64,000 bases of DNA, from NCBI GenBank assembly GCA_054601695.1, contig BAAHQB010000438.1:37180-101179 (forward strand). The letters are read 5' to 3'. This stretch comes from Amorphochlora amoebiformis. Its lineage: Eukaryota > Cercozoa > Chlorarachniophyceae. Made by a program: the position numbers and the translations under genes. Shown in pieces: positions 1 through 37,497 of the stretch; position 1 is the stretch's first letter; every line of letters starts with the position of its first letter. The notes below the pieces were generated by a model. It had not been told where the DNA came from, searched no databases, and saw nothing but the letters and a program-made list of their open reading frames with translations.

Positions 1-313
1 ATATTCAAGTTTAGAAATCAGTCAGAGACTAGTCAGAGCCCAGTGCCGGCGTGTTGCTGTAACTCTAATTAGTTAAATTCGTATAGGATAACAAATTCGT
101 ATAGAATAACTGAGCCGTAGTTTGTGCAGCGTATTGACAGCGGTTCACCTTTATCACTGTACAAATATCTACAGCTGACCAAACGGATATATCCTCTGCC
201 GAATTATTATCTACTCTAATCTATCCTAAGACTATTAAGCAACTTTGACTTGTGCCCGACGTGTGCCTTAATGCTGAACATTCTCCGCAAGCACATATGT
301 ATATACATATATT

Positions 314-356
<43 letters not shown>

Positions 357-402
357 CATAACGACATCATTCACGCATAGTACGATTACATATGTAATAT
401 AA

Positions 403-434
<32 letters not shown>

Positions 435-491
435 ATATATATGTATATAAACATATATATATATAACATATATATTATATATATATACCTA

Positions 492-528
<37 letters not shown>

Positions 529-1621
529 GAGTATGTCGTGCATGTACTAGATGTGATGGTGCACAGCGCCCATTAGAACTCAACCTTTGTTATTAATTTT
601 TTTACATCTAGTCTAGCTAGTACACATCGCTCCAGATCGCTTGTGTCAGAAAGTAACTCTTGGAACCTATAGAACTCCAGTGCCGACGGTAGTATCTAGA
701 GTCACAGGCTCACAGCATGGAAAGCTATTCTAGCTATTGTCACACTATATATATATATATATAACGTGCGTCACGTCACTGTAAATATCTGCTAGATCTA
801 GAATATACTAGTATATTCTAGATCTAGCCTAGTCTAGTAGTATCTAGTATATCTCAGTATATCTCTAGATCTCAGTATCTAGAGTATATCTATCGGTCAG
901 AATCTAGATGTTATCATCCTCTAGCTAGTCTAGATCATGAGATGATACAAGTATCTAGAGTATATTTTCTAGTATTACTAGTATTATCTAGATTATTACA
1001 ATACGTATATCTAGTATATATATATATTAGCTAGATTAGCCAGATTAGATATATACGCTAGATACGTGGTACCAAAATCTGGTCGTTTATACTTTCACAA
1101 TTTGCAAATGATACCCAGTCCATAGCTCTAGAGCAATCTAGTTACAACGCAGTCTGGACTATTTCTAGTCTAGCTAATGTCTAAACACTAGAAATATTGT
1201 ACTTATGTACGGACTCGATGACTCTTTAGTTCAGAAGGATTAGCATATGCATGCTCGATAATAAGATTGTTTTCGTGCCAAGAAATCGTTCCTCATTTAA
1301 TCGAACCCTTGTTTTGGCGAGGAGAACCCTGTATGAAACAGCGGTAAAAGGAAAAATAAAGAAAATGAAATTGAGAAAACGATCTTCAGATTGTAAAGAT
1401 CGTCGATACAGGAGTCGTCCTGAATACTTTACACTTGTCAACAAGCGGTACAGTATTGTTGTAACCCCTTCCTTGAAGCCCACCCGTGAGGCATCCTGAG
1501 GCATCCACATTCCATACCCACCGACTTCCACATCCAGCCATACACTCATTCCCCCCACTGATCCCTACCCAGTACGTGCTTGGACTAGCCTAGCCGTTCA
1601 GCCGTTCATCCGTTCAGCCGT
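1..1621. other. Intergenic, CTAG-rich and (TA)n sequence
   Basis: No coding exon is supported. A (TA)n block lies at about 317-530. From about 600 to 1,200 the sequence is dense in CTAG and TCTAGA words. Short open frames at 1,226-1,558 on both strands have no splice context or recognisable motif. A 9-base repeat based on CCGTTCAG occupies about 1,588-1,634 and overlaps the stop codon of the next gene. Confidence 0.7.
791..828. repeat. 38-bp perfect palindrome
   Basis: Read directly: positions 791-828 equal their own reverse complement, centred on ACTAGT with GATCTAG arms. It lies in the CTAG-rich intergenic island. It could form a cruciform or be a protein-binding site; no function can be assigned. 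Confidence 0.95.
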
Positions 1622-8591
<6,970 letters not shown>

Positions 8592-8861
8592 CTAATTACA
8601 TCGTCGAGAGCAGCAAAGAGAGAATTCAGGTCGGGTTGAGCTTTTCAGCATGAGTGCGGGTCCGCCCCGTGGGCACGGAATTCGAGTTCGCGCAGGGGGG
8701 AAAATTTGAGAAAATAGGAAGGTAAAAGGAAATGATTGGTTGCCTTTTGACTCCTCCATAATCCGTGAGCCTAGAAGGGCAGGGGATTGATCTTGCCGCG
8801 GACGGCGGTGGTGGCGGTTGGGTTGATTGGGTGACACGGGCCTTCTTTTTTTGAGTATGCG

Positions 8862-10185
8862 AGGCCGCTAGTTAGGAAACCAGCGGCTGGAATTAGGTGA
8901 AATGGAGACGGCAAGAAATATTTCTAGGTGGAATCACCTGCAACATCGAAACTTCTGGAGCTGACCCTTGTATATTGAAGGATAGATATGCACATATCTA
9001 ATCACACTTTTCAAGACAATTTCACATTTCCAACAACAGTAGTTGCTTAACTTCTCTTAACGGACATTGTTCGGTGGCAAACCTGATTGGAAGAATTAAG
9101 TCTCGGAAACACTTAAGGTCGCCTTGAGAACGATATAATTTAACAAGTTCAACAATTCTTGACAGCATGTAGGGCGAAGCTTAAGGTGCGAGGTAGAGAG
9201 AAGTCACCGGAATGATCTAGGCTGCTTCCAGCAACTAATAATTGTAGTTATTTCTGCCAGGGTGAGGTGCAAGGGATTGCTCACAGAGAGAACAAAAACT
9301 GATTGAAGACCCGACATGTTCAATCTATGGCTCAGTCGAATTCAAAGACTCGGAAGATGATCAGCGTGACATCCAGACTTCGTCGTGATCCAATTGAAAA
9401 CTATTCTTTGAAAATTGGTGAATCAATAAACTGGTCTTTTTAGTAGCGTGATGAGTACAAGTTATTGTAGAGGATAGCAGCGACCACAAAATTACAGTAG
9501 AAGATTGCTTAGAAATCAGTGAGGAAGTACTAGTCGAGTCAGCCAACATCCAGAACATTCGGCGGGATGCTAGGGATGCACTATGACTAGTATGATACTG
9601 ATTTGCCCTGTGACAAATGACGATATTAGCAAACCATCTAGACCCTAGCCCTCTCGAATCTCCAATGATTCTCCATGTCTGGTAAGTGTCGGTGCTCAGT
9701 GACTAAGGCTCACGTGTTGTGCGCAACAGATATTCGAGCATCTCGTGAGATTCTCGTCAGATACCACTTAAGTGACCACATACCACTAAAGTGGCCACAT
9801 ACCACTAAAGTGACCACATACCACAAAAGTGACCACAAAAAAAGCACTGCCCAAAAGGCGTAGTTATACTTAAGAGTAGATAAGTTGCCTTTTGCCTAGT
9901 TTGCTCTTCCAGCTTTTCATGAGCCTTGCATATGTCATCATTCCATAGACCGTTTGCGCATTACACACGTGCACTTATGATCTAGACTCTAGAGTGTTTA
10001 TGAGCTTTACTATCGGACTAGCTAGAGCAGAGACTAAAGAGATCTACAGTCTAGAAAATAATTCCTAGATTTTAATTAGGCTCCGATCGTGAATCAACGG
10101 TCACGGCTAATTTCTAGAATCCATCGGATCTAGTAGCCTCGGATCTAGTCTGCTACGCGAACGTGATTATCCAGATCATAAACGG
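8862..10185. other. Intergenic sequence without a recognised gene
   Basis: Ordinary-composition sequence with no supported exon. About 3.5 copies of a 20-bp unit (core ACCACTAAAGTG) lie at about 9,760-9,840. The part after 9,960 is CTAG-rich. Confidence 0.6.
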
Positions 10186-10967
10186 TTACGATGGTTTGGT
10201 ATCGTCGTAGTCCAACCCGATCTCGATGCTCGAACCTCTCTCTTTCTCATACTCCTCAGCTTCGGTCAAACCGTCTCTGCTAATTTTCCTTTCCCTACCT
10301 TGGTATCCCCTTTCTCTATATCGCCCACCTGAACCATATCCCCCCGACTCTCGTGCCTTTCCCATCGATCTCTCACGAATAGACCCTCTTCCTACCCGCA
10401 TCCCGTCCCCTCCCATCCCCTTGTCTTCTCTTCGCCCCCGCCCTTCTCCCTCCTCTGCTATGTAACGTTTGTATCGGGAGTGTGGGCGGGATCGAGAACG
10501 AGTTTTGTAGGCTTGAGGTCTCCCTCTGGGGGTTGATGATCTGGGTCTCGTTTGGTATCGATATCGAGGCTGCTCAGGGTCACGGTGTGGGGAATAGCTC
10601 GAGTAATGGCTTCTTGGGTAAGCTTTCCTGTAGCGCGACCGATTGCGAAGACGATCGCGATTATCGCGATTATCGCGATTATCGCGACCATCGCGATAAT
10701 CGCGAAAGCGCTTGCGGCGGATGAATGGTGTAATGGTCGAACTGAGCATGAAAGAAAGGAAATCCATTTTCATTGCGTCAATATGAATCTATCTTTATTA
10801 CATTACTTACTGGATGTATGTATTGTAGTAAACAATTACACAGTTTGTTTTATCAAACGAACACAAATAATGTAAATATCGTCACCATATTAACACTGCC
10901 ATTAGCACACAAATTACACGTAGAGAAATACCTCTCGATCATCTTCCGGACCTCGCCCAGCGATTCT
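10186..10967 (-). CDS. Arg/Ser-rich protein, 3' exons only
   Basis: Two exons are supported: 10967-10932 (36 nt; 12 residues reading SLGEVRKMIE) and 10741-10186 with a stop codon. They join in phase (AG|T). The last exon gives about 185 residues, with a run of Arg-Asp-Asn repeats made by a CGATTATCG-type 9-bp DNA repeat (about 10,655-10,705), then RS/RP dipeptides, then an acidic end. RS-like tails are typical of splicing-associated proteins, but no RNA-binding domain is visible, so the family is not assigned. Upstream exons are likely. A possible 36-nt exon with a strong GTACGT donor lies at 13016-12981 and open sequence at about 12,715-12,810; both have compatible phase but are uncertain. 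Confidence 0.62.
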
Positions 10968-11019
10968 CTGAGATTACAAATTACTTATGCTTTTATATTT
11001 CTATGCATACACATGTATA

Positions 11020-11029
11020 TATAAATATA

Positions 11030-11083
<54 letters not shown>

Positions 11084-11164
11084 TACCTAATATATACATA
11101 TATATATATATATGTATATATAACCTAATATATATGTATATATATACATAACATATCGCTTATG

Positions 11165-11208
<44 letters not shown>

Positions 11209-11228
11209 CCATATGTATATATACGTTT

Positions 11229-11259
<31 letters not shown>

Positions 11260-11287
11260 CATATTTATAAAAATATATATGTATATA

Positions 11288-11337
<50 letters not shown>

Positions 11338-11382
11338 AATATATATGTATCTACATGTCAATGTATACTGATTTCATATATA

Positions 11383-11425
<43 letters not shown>

Positions 11426-11488
11426 TATATCTACATGTGAATGTACAATTTCATGTATATCTGTACATATTAATACACATGTACACAC

Positions 11489-11552
<64 letters not shown>

Positions 11553-11681
11553 GTAGATGTATTTATATGTATGTATATATATGTATGTGTGTGTATATAT
11601 ATATATATAATATGAATACATGTATGTATGAATGTATATGTACATTTATGCATCTATACATATTCATGTATATCTAATATG

Positions 11682-11727
<46 letters not shown>

Positions 11728-12003
11728 TATGTACATATACATATATACGTACATACGTACACATATGTACATATATTTTCAAACGTATATTTACATATTT
11801 ACATTTATATATGTATGTATATATATATATATATGTACGTATCTATGTATATATTTCTCATAATAAATATATAAATATAAACAAATATATATAAATATAA
11901 ATAAAAAATATTGTTATACATTAGTATATACGTATATTTATAACCAGATTTAATTTATATATTGATATACATGTATGTACGCACACACACGCACATACGA
12001 ATA

Positions 12004-12046
<43 letters not shown>

Positions 12047-12066
12047 TATATATATATATATGTATA

Positions 12067-12145
<79 letters not shown>

Positions 12146-12220
12146 ACATATGTGGATATAATGTATATGTACTCATCTATACACGTATGTAATACATACC
12201 ATATGTATATAAATGCAATG

Positions 12221-12312
<92 letters not shown>

Positions 12313-12329
12313 GTATACACACATACACA

Positions 12330-12383
<54 letters not shown>

Positions 12384-12480
12384 TGATATGAAATATCTAT
12401 ATATTATATATATATATATATAATCTATTTATGTATGTATATATATGTATAGATCATACATATATCTATATGTATACATA

Positions 12481-12533
<53 letters not shown>

Positions 12534-12715
12534 ACATAAATAAATACAAATATATAAATACATATATCTTTACATGTATACAAAATATAGATATTACATA
12601 TCATTATTTATACATACATCTACATACACATACATATACATATATATATATATATATATATGTATACATGACAAATACACACACACACACACGTATATAT
12701 ATATATATATGTATA
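11020..12715. repeat. (TA)n-rich block
   Basis: 1.7 kb of TA, TATG and CACA repeats with little unique sequence. It probably lies in an intron of the Arg/Ser-rich gene. Confidence 0.95.
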
Positions 12716-13079
12716 CGAACATTCTGGATCTGTGTTCTCCAAGAATATACAAGCGCCTTGAATAGTTCGAGTTGTGATTTCGTGAAGATTTCCAAGTTTC
12801 ATTCAGAAACATAAACGACCTGAAACTTCCACTCAGCTATCGCTAATCATTCACCATCCCTCGTCATCACACTATCACCATTCACTACCGCATCAAAACC
12901 CTAACCCATGCCATAGCTACGTGAGCTATCAAGGAATGGTGAAGGTGTGGGTTGGTTAGCGTGATAGGCATATGACGTACTGGTGTGCGTTTTCCACTGT
13001 CCTCAGAGTTTTGCCCCTGCAATGTATATCTATTAACATATCTATCAAATGCAAATACACAAATAGTATGTGTATATTT

Positions 13080-13720
<641 letters not shown>

Positions 13721-13835
13721 GCTTAACAGTTATAAATGGAAACGTAAAAGGAGTGTTGTAATTGTTACCCTCGGCCTAAGATAAGACCGACTTTGGACCT
13801 CTCCACGTCCATAAAAGACACATCGGGTAGGAAGT

Positions 13836-14091
13836 TTAATATGGACATGTCCACAGGCCCACCGTTGTACCTGACAACATTATGTTTCTGCACTGTGTGT
13901 CGAAATTTGTTATGTGTACTACACGCTATAATCTGGGTATATCATATAGATGTACATGTGTATATGCAGCTAAAGATATCAAGCATACACAGAATGTATA
14001 ATAATTATGAAAATATATGTAGATATTTATAAATATATATATACATATATATATATATATATTGTATATATAACCTTTAACATGTATAAAT

Positions 14092-14164
<73 letters not shown>

Positions 14165-15192
14165 TATATGCATACATATATGCATTGATTCATGATGGTA
14201 TGATAGGATAGTTGTGAGTGACATTGTTCTGTGGCTAAGCAGGAGTTGACGCATGTGGACACGTGTTAGTATAGAGTAGTAGGACAGGAGGAGTTGATGC
14301 ATGTGGACACGTGTTGGTATAGAGTAGTAGGATAGGATACTTGTGAGTGACAGGAGGAGTTGATGCATGTGGACACGTGTTGGTATAGAATAGTAGGATA
14401 GGATAGTTTTTAGTGAATGTGGACACGTGTTGGTATAGAATAATAGGTTAGCATAGTTTTGAGTGACTTTGATCTGTGTTGGTATAGAATAATAGATTAG
14501 CATAGTTTTGAGTGACTTTGATCTGTGGCTAAGAAGGACTTTGATCAAAAGCTTGCACAGCGCGATCTCACGACGGGTTCCTGAATGTGCATGCGCGTTT
14601 ATTCACTCGATGTGTGTGTTGTGTGCCCGCCAAATTCGACCTCAGTGTGAAGGTTGAGGTTTATTTGTTTGTGTTTTGTGTGTACCCCATATTTCGAGCG
14701 TTTCACCGTCGAGGAACTCCACGCGCGCGTTGGAGAATCGCATGATCTACTCAGAAAGCAAACATAGAAACCAAACATATTCAGAAACCAAAAATATTCA
14801 GAAACCTAATAGAGAAACAAAACATAGAAAGCAGACATATTCAGAAAAAAGCAAGCATATCCAGAAAGCAAACACATTCAGAAAGCAAACATATTCAGAA
14901 AGCAAACACACAAGCAGGGTGAATTCGATTTAGAGAGGTGTAGTTTGGTGACAGGGGGCTAGTAGGGAGTGTGTGTGACCTTCCATCTTGACGTACCGCC
15001 CCTGCCGTTGATGTACGACTTTTCTGAGAACAATACTCTTGCTATCATTTTGTAGATATACTATTTTATACAATAGATATACTATATAAGTATAAATATA
15101 TACACATGTATGTATTAATCCACTAGTCTGATTTATCTACATACATCTAATATGTATGTATGTATATATATATAAATATATATTATGCATTG

Positions 15193-15243
<51 letters not shown>

Positions 15244-15652
15244 GAATACAGAGATGACCGTCCGGCGTAAGCGTTATGTTCTCCTTCGTAGACACACTGT
15301 TTTCCAAGTCATAACCCAACAAACCCCCTTCCCTCCTTCCCCCCTCTACCCCTCCACTCTCTTCTGCGTCAAACATGCCTCCCAAATCGACCCCATCGTC
15401 GGCCTTGGGTGCGTAGTCCTTACTTCCAGAGCGTTCTCCTTGAGTCTCTTGTGGTATTTGATTTACGCCGTCCACGTCTATGTCGAAGCCCGTACCTCCG
15501 CCTCCTCCCGACTCATAGCTGTTCGTCACCATCAACAACCCCCGAAATATTCAGAAACAAATGAAAGGGATTATATATATATATATATATATATATGTAG
15601 ATATATTATATTTTTATATAATATTTACTATAAAATATGTATACACGTGTAC

Positions 15653-15712
<60 letters not shown>

Positions 15713-16314
15713 ACATATAATATATATATATATATAAATATTTAAAGGCAAGTGCACAACCTCGGAGATTTCTGGTTCAAGCCTTGCCTCAACTGGGGGG
15801 GAACCGGCGAGTTTGATAGCCGTGGCGACGGAGCCGCGGACGTCCTGGGAATATCTTCCCCACCCCCAACCCCGAGCTCCATTGTTCCTGGTCCCGAAGG
15901 CAGCGGCATAGATCCAACTCTACTCTGCACGCCATGCCTGAAGTCTACTTCGCCTTGCCTGTGTGCAATGGAAATTCATTGGTGTCAACGCTGGTGGGTG
16001 AAGGGGGTATTGACAAGTCAAACAACAACTGTGGGGATGCAAGGGTTTTCGCCTTACTCCAAAATCTCTGACAATCTGTAGGCAGGATGAGATTAGGATT
16101 CTCCATACCCGCGTCCAATATCGCGAATACTTGCACCAACCCGCTTATTGGGTGCTTCCCTACCGTTTGCATAATGTAGCAAACCTAGAGCCAGAAGTGT
16201 TGCCAGCACCGTTCGGCGCACCAGTCCTCGCGGTTCTCTTCGACTGTTATGCACCCTTGAAATTACCAAATACTCCCTCCGACAGCCATTGCCCATGACA
16301 ACCCTGCTGGCCAT
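13836..16314 (-). CDS. Probable secreted or membrane-anchored acidic protein (7 exons)
   Basis: Family not recognised. A phase-consistent chain was built: 16314-16164, 16075-16030, 15958-15761, 15518-15259, 15023-14980, 14746-14686, 13870-13836. The ATG at 16314 opens a basic N-terminus followed by a hydrophobic segment ([15 protein letters not shown], about residues 36-50), read as a signal peptide or signal anchor. The middle is low complexity: Pro/Ser/Gly, then Gly-rich and strongly acidic. The last coding exons read [11 protein letters not shown] and [18 protein letters not shown], which look folded. Alternative donors exist in exon 2, and another frame of the last exon stays open to 13765, so the C-terminus is uncertain. 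The next gene starts divergently about 650 bp away. Confidence 0.5.
14180..14545. repeat. Minisatellite, unit about 55-65 bp
   Basis: Imperfect copies of a unit containing GTGGACACGTGTTGGTATAG with a GATAGGATA stretch, in the last intron of the acidic-protein gene. A minus-strand open frame of 173 codons here is repeat translation. Confidence 0.9.
14750..14925. repeat. Minisatellite seeded at a 3' splice site
   Basis: About nine copies of an 18-20 bp unit (AGAAAGCAAACATATTC). The first copy is the pyrimidine tract and acceptor of exon 14746-14686 read on the minus strand. Confidence 0.85.
15160..15245. repeat. (TA)n tract
   Basis: TA run just downstream of the donor of exon 15518-15259. A second TA block lies at 15,570-15,738 in the preceding intron. 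Confidence 0.95.
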
Positions 16315-16962
16315 CCTTAGCCGATAAATTCCAAATGTTTTAAATTCGGCAGAAATTTATAAAGACGACACGAGGAATCCAGGGAATAAAAACGCGGTCG
16401 GCTCGCGACTGGCACGTGTCTAGATTTCAACACAGACGACACCGCTCGCTTGCAGTTGGGATGTCTGAAGCAGGTTTGGAGTATACTGTTGACTTATGAA
16501 TGTTTTCCATGAGTACAATATTGTGTTCGTTCGTATTTGCGGGAGAAGTTCGAGGGATATGTATATTCGACTCGTGTCGTGGCATTTACATTCTACACGA
16601 ATCCCGCGATTTTTTCCGTTCTGTTCTCTCGATGTCCCCATCTTCCTCCCTCCCTTGATATTCTTATACGTGCATTGCTCCATCACATCTCATAACTATG
16701 AGACCTCTATACAAACCGCGAGCGGATCTGGCGTGCCTTCGTGATACGAAAATCCGCACGTGATGTCAAGTACCTCGTTCTGTCATCTTCCTCTGCCCTC
16801 ATGTGCCCTCCTCTGTCCTGCTCTGGCCTGAGATGTCATGATGTTGGCTCTCCCCTACATACTCTTTTATGCTGCCCTGGTCTGGTCTGTCCTGGTCTGG
16901 GTGCGAAGTCGCGTACTTCTCTACATACTTCTTTACTCTGCTGCCCTGTTTAGCCCCAGGGA
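16315..16962. promoter_or_regulatory. Divergent intergenic region
   Basis: About 650 bp between the ATG of the minus-strand acidic-protein gene and the first candidate exon of the plus-strand RhoGAP gene. It has normal base composition, with a CT/GT-rich degenerate repeat at about 16,780-16,950. A shared promoter is inferred from the arrangement only; no element was recognised. Confidence 0.4.
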
Positions 16963-28486
<11,524 letters not shown>

Positions 28487-30002
28487 AATTCTTTTCCTCT
28501 CAGCCATATTGTTTTTTTTTTCCTTAGTTCTGACAGCGTAGTGATCAGCTTGACAGCAAAAGCTCATTCGTGGGGATGGGGACCTGACGGCAAAAAGCGG
28601 TGATGCTCTAGCTACTAGAGCTGCACGCTCCACTGCCATGATCTAGATCATCTAGATCATCTAGATCATCATGTATATCAGTATATTATATCACTATATG
28701 CGCCTGTGCACGTGTGGTGTGTCATTGAATCTTCGCAATCTGTAGGAGCTATGAAAGAACTTTTTTTTACTGATTAATCCTAACAAGTTCATTCCTCTAA
28801 CCGTCCGCTCACGTCAATTGAGCTTCTACTTAGTAACTACTGCTGCTAAATCTACTACTTACTAGACGTTGCCATACCTAGACTCTAGAGACTAGTAGAT
28901 ACATACACATACACATGTGTACACACAAATATATATGCTTGATATGTGCCATAGTATATGTAATATCATGAATATATGCTATATATACAATACTAGTATC
29001 GTCTAGATCATACGTATACGGTTTGAAAACTGAATTTATTGTAACGTTATTTTCAGAATTTACCACGTACGTATCACCGGGTCGCTATGAAGTATATATA
29101 CTCTAGATACTAGCCGTAGCCCAATATCTAGAACTTACTTTATACTCAGACCCGGCACGTACGTGTACATGTACTCAAAGTATCTAGAGTATCATCAGTC
29201 TAGTCAGTACGTACGTACGTGCGTATCTATACATGTACGCATCCGGGAAATTTCAGTCAGAATATTTAATGACCATACGTATATGTGCATCATGATGTAC
29301 GTACGTATATACGTATAGACGTACATAAACTAGAATCTATTTTGTATGAGAGTTCTAGTATCATTACGCTAGTTCTTATATTAATTAGTTTTATGTTGCT
29401 GACGATTTTCTACAAGTCGGCGCATCTATACAACTATGATACTAGGCTATTGCTGGCTTGTAAGTATTTCTGTAACGTTTCTATCTACTAGATCTAATAC
29501 TAAAGTACTAGTACTAGTAGTAGTAGCCTAGTCTAGCTAGTAAACACCGTCTAGACCGTAGGCTATCTAGACTATAGTTTAATCTCTAGAATCTCTAGAA
29601 TCTACAGGTAATCCAGGTATAGTCTAGATACTAGTACTACTAGTACCAGTATCATCTACTAGATCAAGTTAATACTAGTCAATGATGGCATCAATAAACT
29701 CAGTATACCGTGGCAACTACTTCTGTACTCTAGGTACTTACATACAGTCTGGGTAGTGTGACGGTAAAGTCTGGGTTTTCGTTAACTTTTATAGATTTTC
29801 TAGATTTAAATTTGCACTGAATCTTCTCAACTTCTTGAACTGATTCTAGCTATAGGCTAGATAGGTCTAGTAGGTACCGGCCGTGGTGTGCACCTGGATC
29901 CACCCGTATATCTAGATTATCTAGAGTCTAGAGAGTATAAAAAGATCAACTACTCACCATTCATTCTACTACTACTAATATACATACGGTATAGATATCA
30001 GG
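28487..30002. other. CTAG-rich intergenic island
   Basis: Between convergent gene ends. Very dense in CTAG, TCTAGA, ACTAGT and ACGTACGT words, including tandem ATCTAGATC at about 28,638-28,668. No exon or RNA gene recognised. Confidence 0.65.
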
Positions 30003-35511
<5,509 letters not shown>

Positions 35512-36126
35512 CTGGAAAAATGGACCACCGAGATACGTGGCAGGCACCAGTGAGCCCAAGAAGGAGCATAAAACGGGTAAGGTGCAATGATTGAGCACAA
35601 GACAAGTGTTTGAATGTACAGAAACCTCCAACATACGAGTCTCGGAGATAGAAAATGGGGAGACCGACATGGGCAGGATTTCTTCTGTTGATGATTGTGA
35701 ATTGCTGGGAAGTCTTCATTGGAAAAGCTGAGGGTCGGGGATGGGATGATTTGCGTGGTGGACAGCGCTTGCTTCGCTCCTTTGTCGTCGAATGCATTTT
35801 TCGTGCAATAATCCGAAAAACCAAGAGCTAGTCATAAGATGTCCTCCAGGGTATATTTGGGCCAAATCTTTTGATAAGAATCTCCAAGGTGGTCAAAACG
35901 GTCAAAGGGATTATTAATCGTTAATTAAGATGTCATCATACGTGAACGAAGTGCCATTCTAATATTATCTAAAAATGTCTTGTAAAATATGTCCAGCTTT
36001 CCTATGAGCTTCGGAGTTTCACAACCTGCGTCGCGACAAAGTCGACATTGACATATTCTGACAACAGACGAAAGCAAGCATTCGCTTGGATAGCGTACTC
36101 GGTAGTGGTTTTCCCAGATAGATTCT
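35512..36126. promoter_or_regulatory. Shared upstream region of the divergent secreted-protein pair
   Basis: 615 bp between the two ATG codons. It has unique sequence without microsatellites, unlike the introns. A bidirectional promoter is inferred from arrangement; no motif was recognised. Confidence 0.45.
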
Positions 36127-37326
36127 ATGAGAGTTATGAAACTGACGATACTGGCATCAAGCCTTTTGTTGAGTGGATGTGCGGCATTCGCCTCCGCTCA
36201 AGTATGCAACGACCTGGTGTGCCAAGGGAAAGGGCCACATTTCGCTTGCGATTTGGGGTTCATGCTTAACCCAGACAAGACCACTTGTCGCGACATTGAC
36301 GAGTGTGCGTGCATGAAAAATGGTCCTGACGACGACAACTGCAAAGCACTTTTGCAACAAGGCCACGACCCTCTCCCGACGTGCGATCCAGACTCCACCA
36401 AGTGCGTCAACACATGCCCGAGCATTAAAAACCCCACCGGATACAAGTGCCAGTGTAAGCCTGGAATGGAGCGTGTGAGCCCTACGCTGTGCGCTCCACC
36501 CCCGGTCGACTGTAAGGGGAAATGGAGAAATATCACGGAGTGCAAGGGCAAATGTGACTGCGGACTGATTAAGAGCGAGTTTGTCGTTATCGAGGCTGCT
36601 AAGTACGGCGGAGAGCCCTGCATGTTTCACGGAGAAATCGTCAACCACGGAGACACGCGCATGGATCCATGCTCTCTCCCAGAGTGCCCGCCCAAGCCCA
36701 CTGTCACCCGCTCAGATTGTTCAAAACGATGCGGACCCAACGCCACTCTTACTGCCACCTATACGTACCCAACCTCCGATTCGCTCGTCAGAGATCGAGT
36801 AGAGATCCCCACGAGCGTACAAGAGCAGTGCACCGAAGTGTACAAGTCGTGTGAGCAACCTCTCATTCGGCAGATGAATCTTGACCACTGCACCTTCCCT
36901 GTCAAGACGTTTGAGTACCCAACAAGGTTTAACACCATGGAGGGCGCCTCGTATTGCGTGGATCTCAAATCGCATGACCTCGGAATCTTACAACCAGACA
37001 GTGTTTACTCACGCCTGCATGAGTGCTCCCTTATGTGCAACCACAACCAAGCGTGCAACGCGTTCAAGATCTCGGAGCAGAACTCGCTCTGTTGTCTGTT
37101 TGAAACCACGAATACTGCTCTCAACGTTCCCAACGACACGAGTTCCACGCCACCCGCCAACACCACTAGCGATTACTCGTCAAACAGTTGCTTCCAAGTC
37201 GTGCGATCCGATAGCAAGCCGGCCATTCAGGCTAAGCCTCAACCTCAGCCTCAGCCCCATTCGCCTGTGCAGACTCGAGTCGTTGAATCTTCTATCATAT
37301 CTTCCATCATCTCGTGCATCGTCTAG
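36127..37326 (+). CDS. Secreted Cys-rich EGF-Ca/TSP1-like/apple-like protein, intronless
   Basis: A single open frame of 399 codons. Signal peptide MKLTILASSLLLSG follows the second Met (36136), which may be the true start. An EGF-like start (CNDLVCQG) is followed by DIDECAC...GYKCQCKPGM, a calcium-binding EGF domain. Then a TSP1-like segment (VDCKGKW...CDCG...YGGEPC...CSLPEC), another Cys-rich part, and an apple/PAN-like region (CTFPVKTF...SLMCNHNQACNAFKIS...CCLFE). The C-terminus is Gln/Pro repeats and a short hydrophobic end. Domain order is the same as in the divergent neighbour, so the two are probably paralogues. No donor or acceptor is needed anywhere, in contrast with every other gene here. 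Confidence 0.93.
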   Translation: MRVMKLTILASSLLLSGCAAFASAQVCNDLVCQGKGPHFACDLGFMLNPDKTTCRDIDECACMKNGPDDDNCKALLQQGHDPLPTCDPDSTKCVNTCPSIKNPTGYKCQCKPGMERVSPTLCAPPPVDCKGKWRNITECKGKCDCGLIKSEFVVIEAAKYGGEPCMFHGEIVNHGDTRMDPCSLPECPPKPTVTRSDCSKRCGPNATLTATYTYPTSDSLVRDRVEIPTSVQEQCTEVYKSCEQPLIRQMNLDHCTFPVKTFEYPTRFNTMEGASYCVDLKSHDLGILQPDSVYSRLHECSLMCNHNQACNAFKISEQNSLCCLFETTNTALNVPNDTSSTPPANTTSDYSSNSCFQVVRSDSKPAIQAKPQPQPQPHSPVQTRVVESSIISSIISCIV

Positions 37327-37379
37327 CGCATGCACTTGGTATCATTCATAGGTTAATAATGTATATATATATATATACA

Positions 37380-37412
<33 letters not shown>

Positions 37413-37438
37413 TTTGCCACTATGTGAGTGAGTATGTA

Positions 37439-37497
<59 letters not shown>

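Noticed and set aside
1226-1558. Open frames on both strands near the left end
   Set aside because: No splice sites, no motif, and neighbouring sequence is CTAG-rich intergenic.
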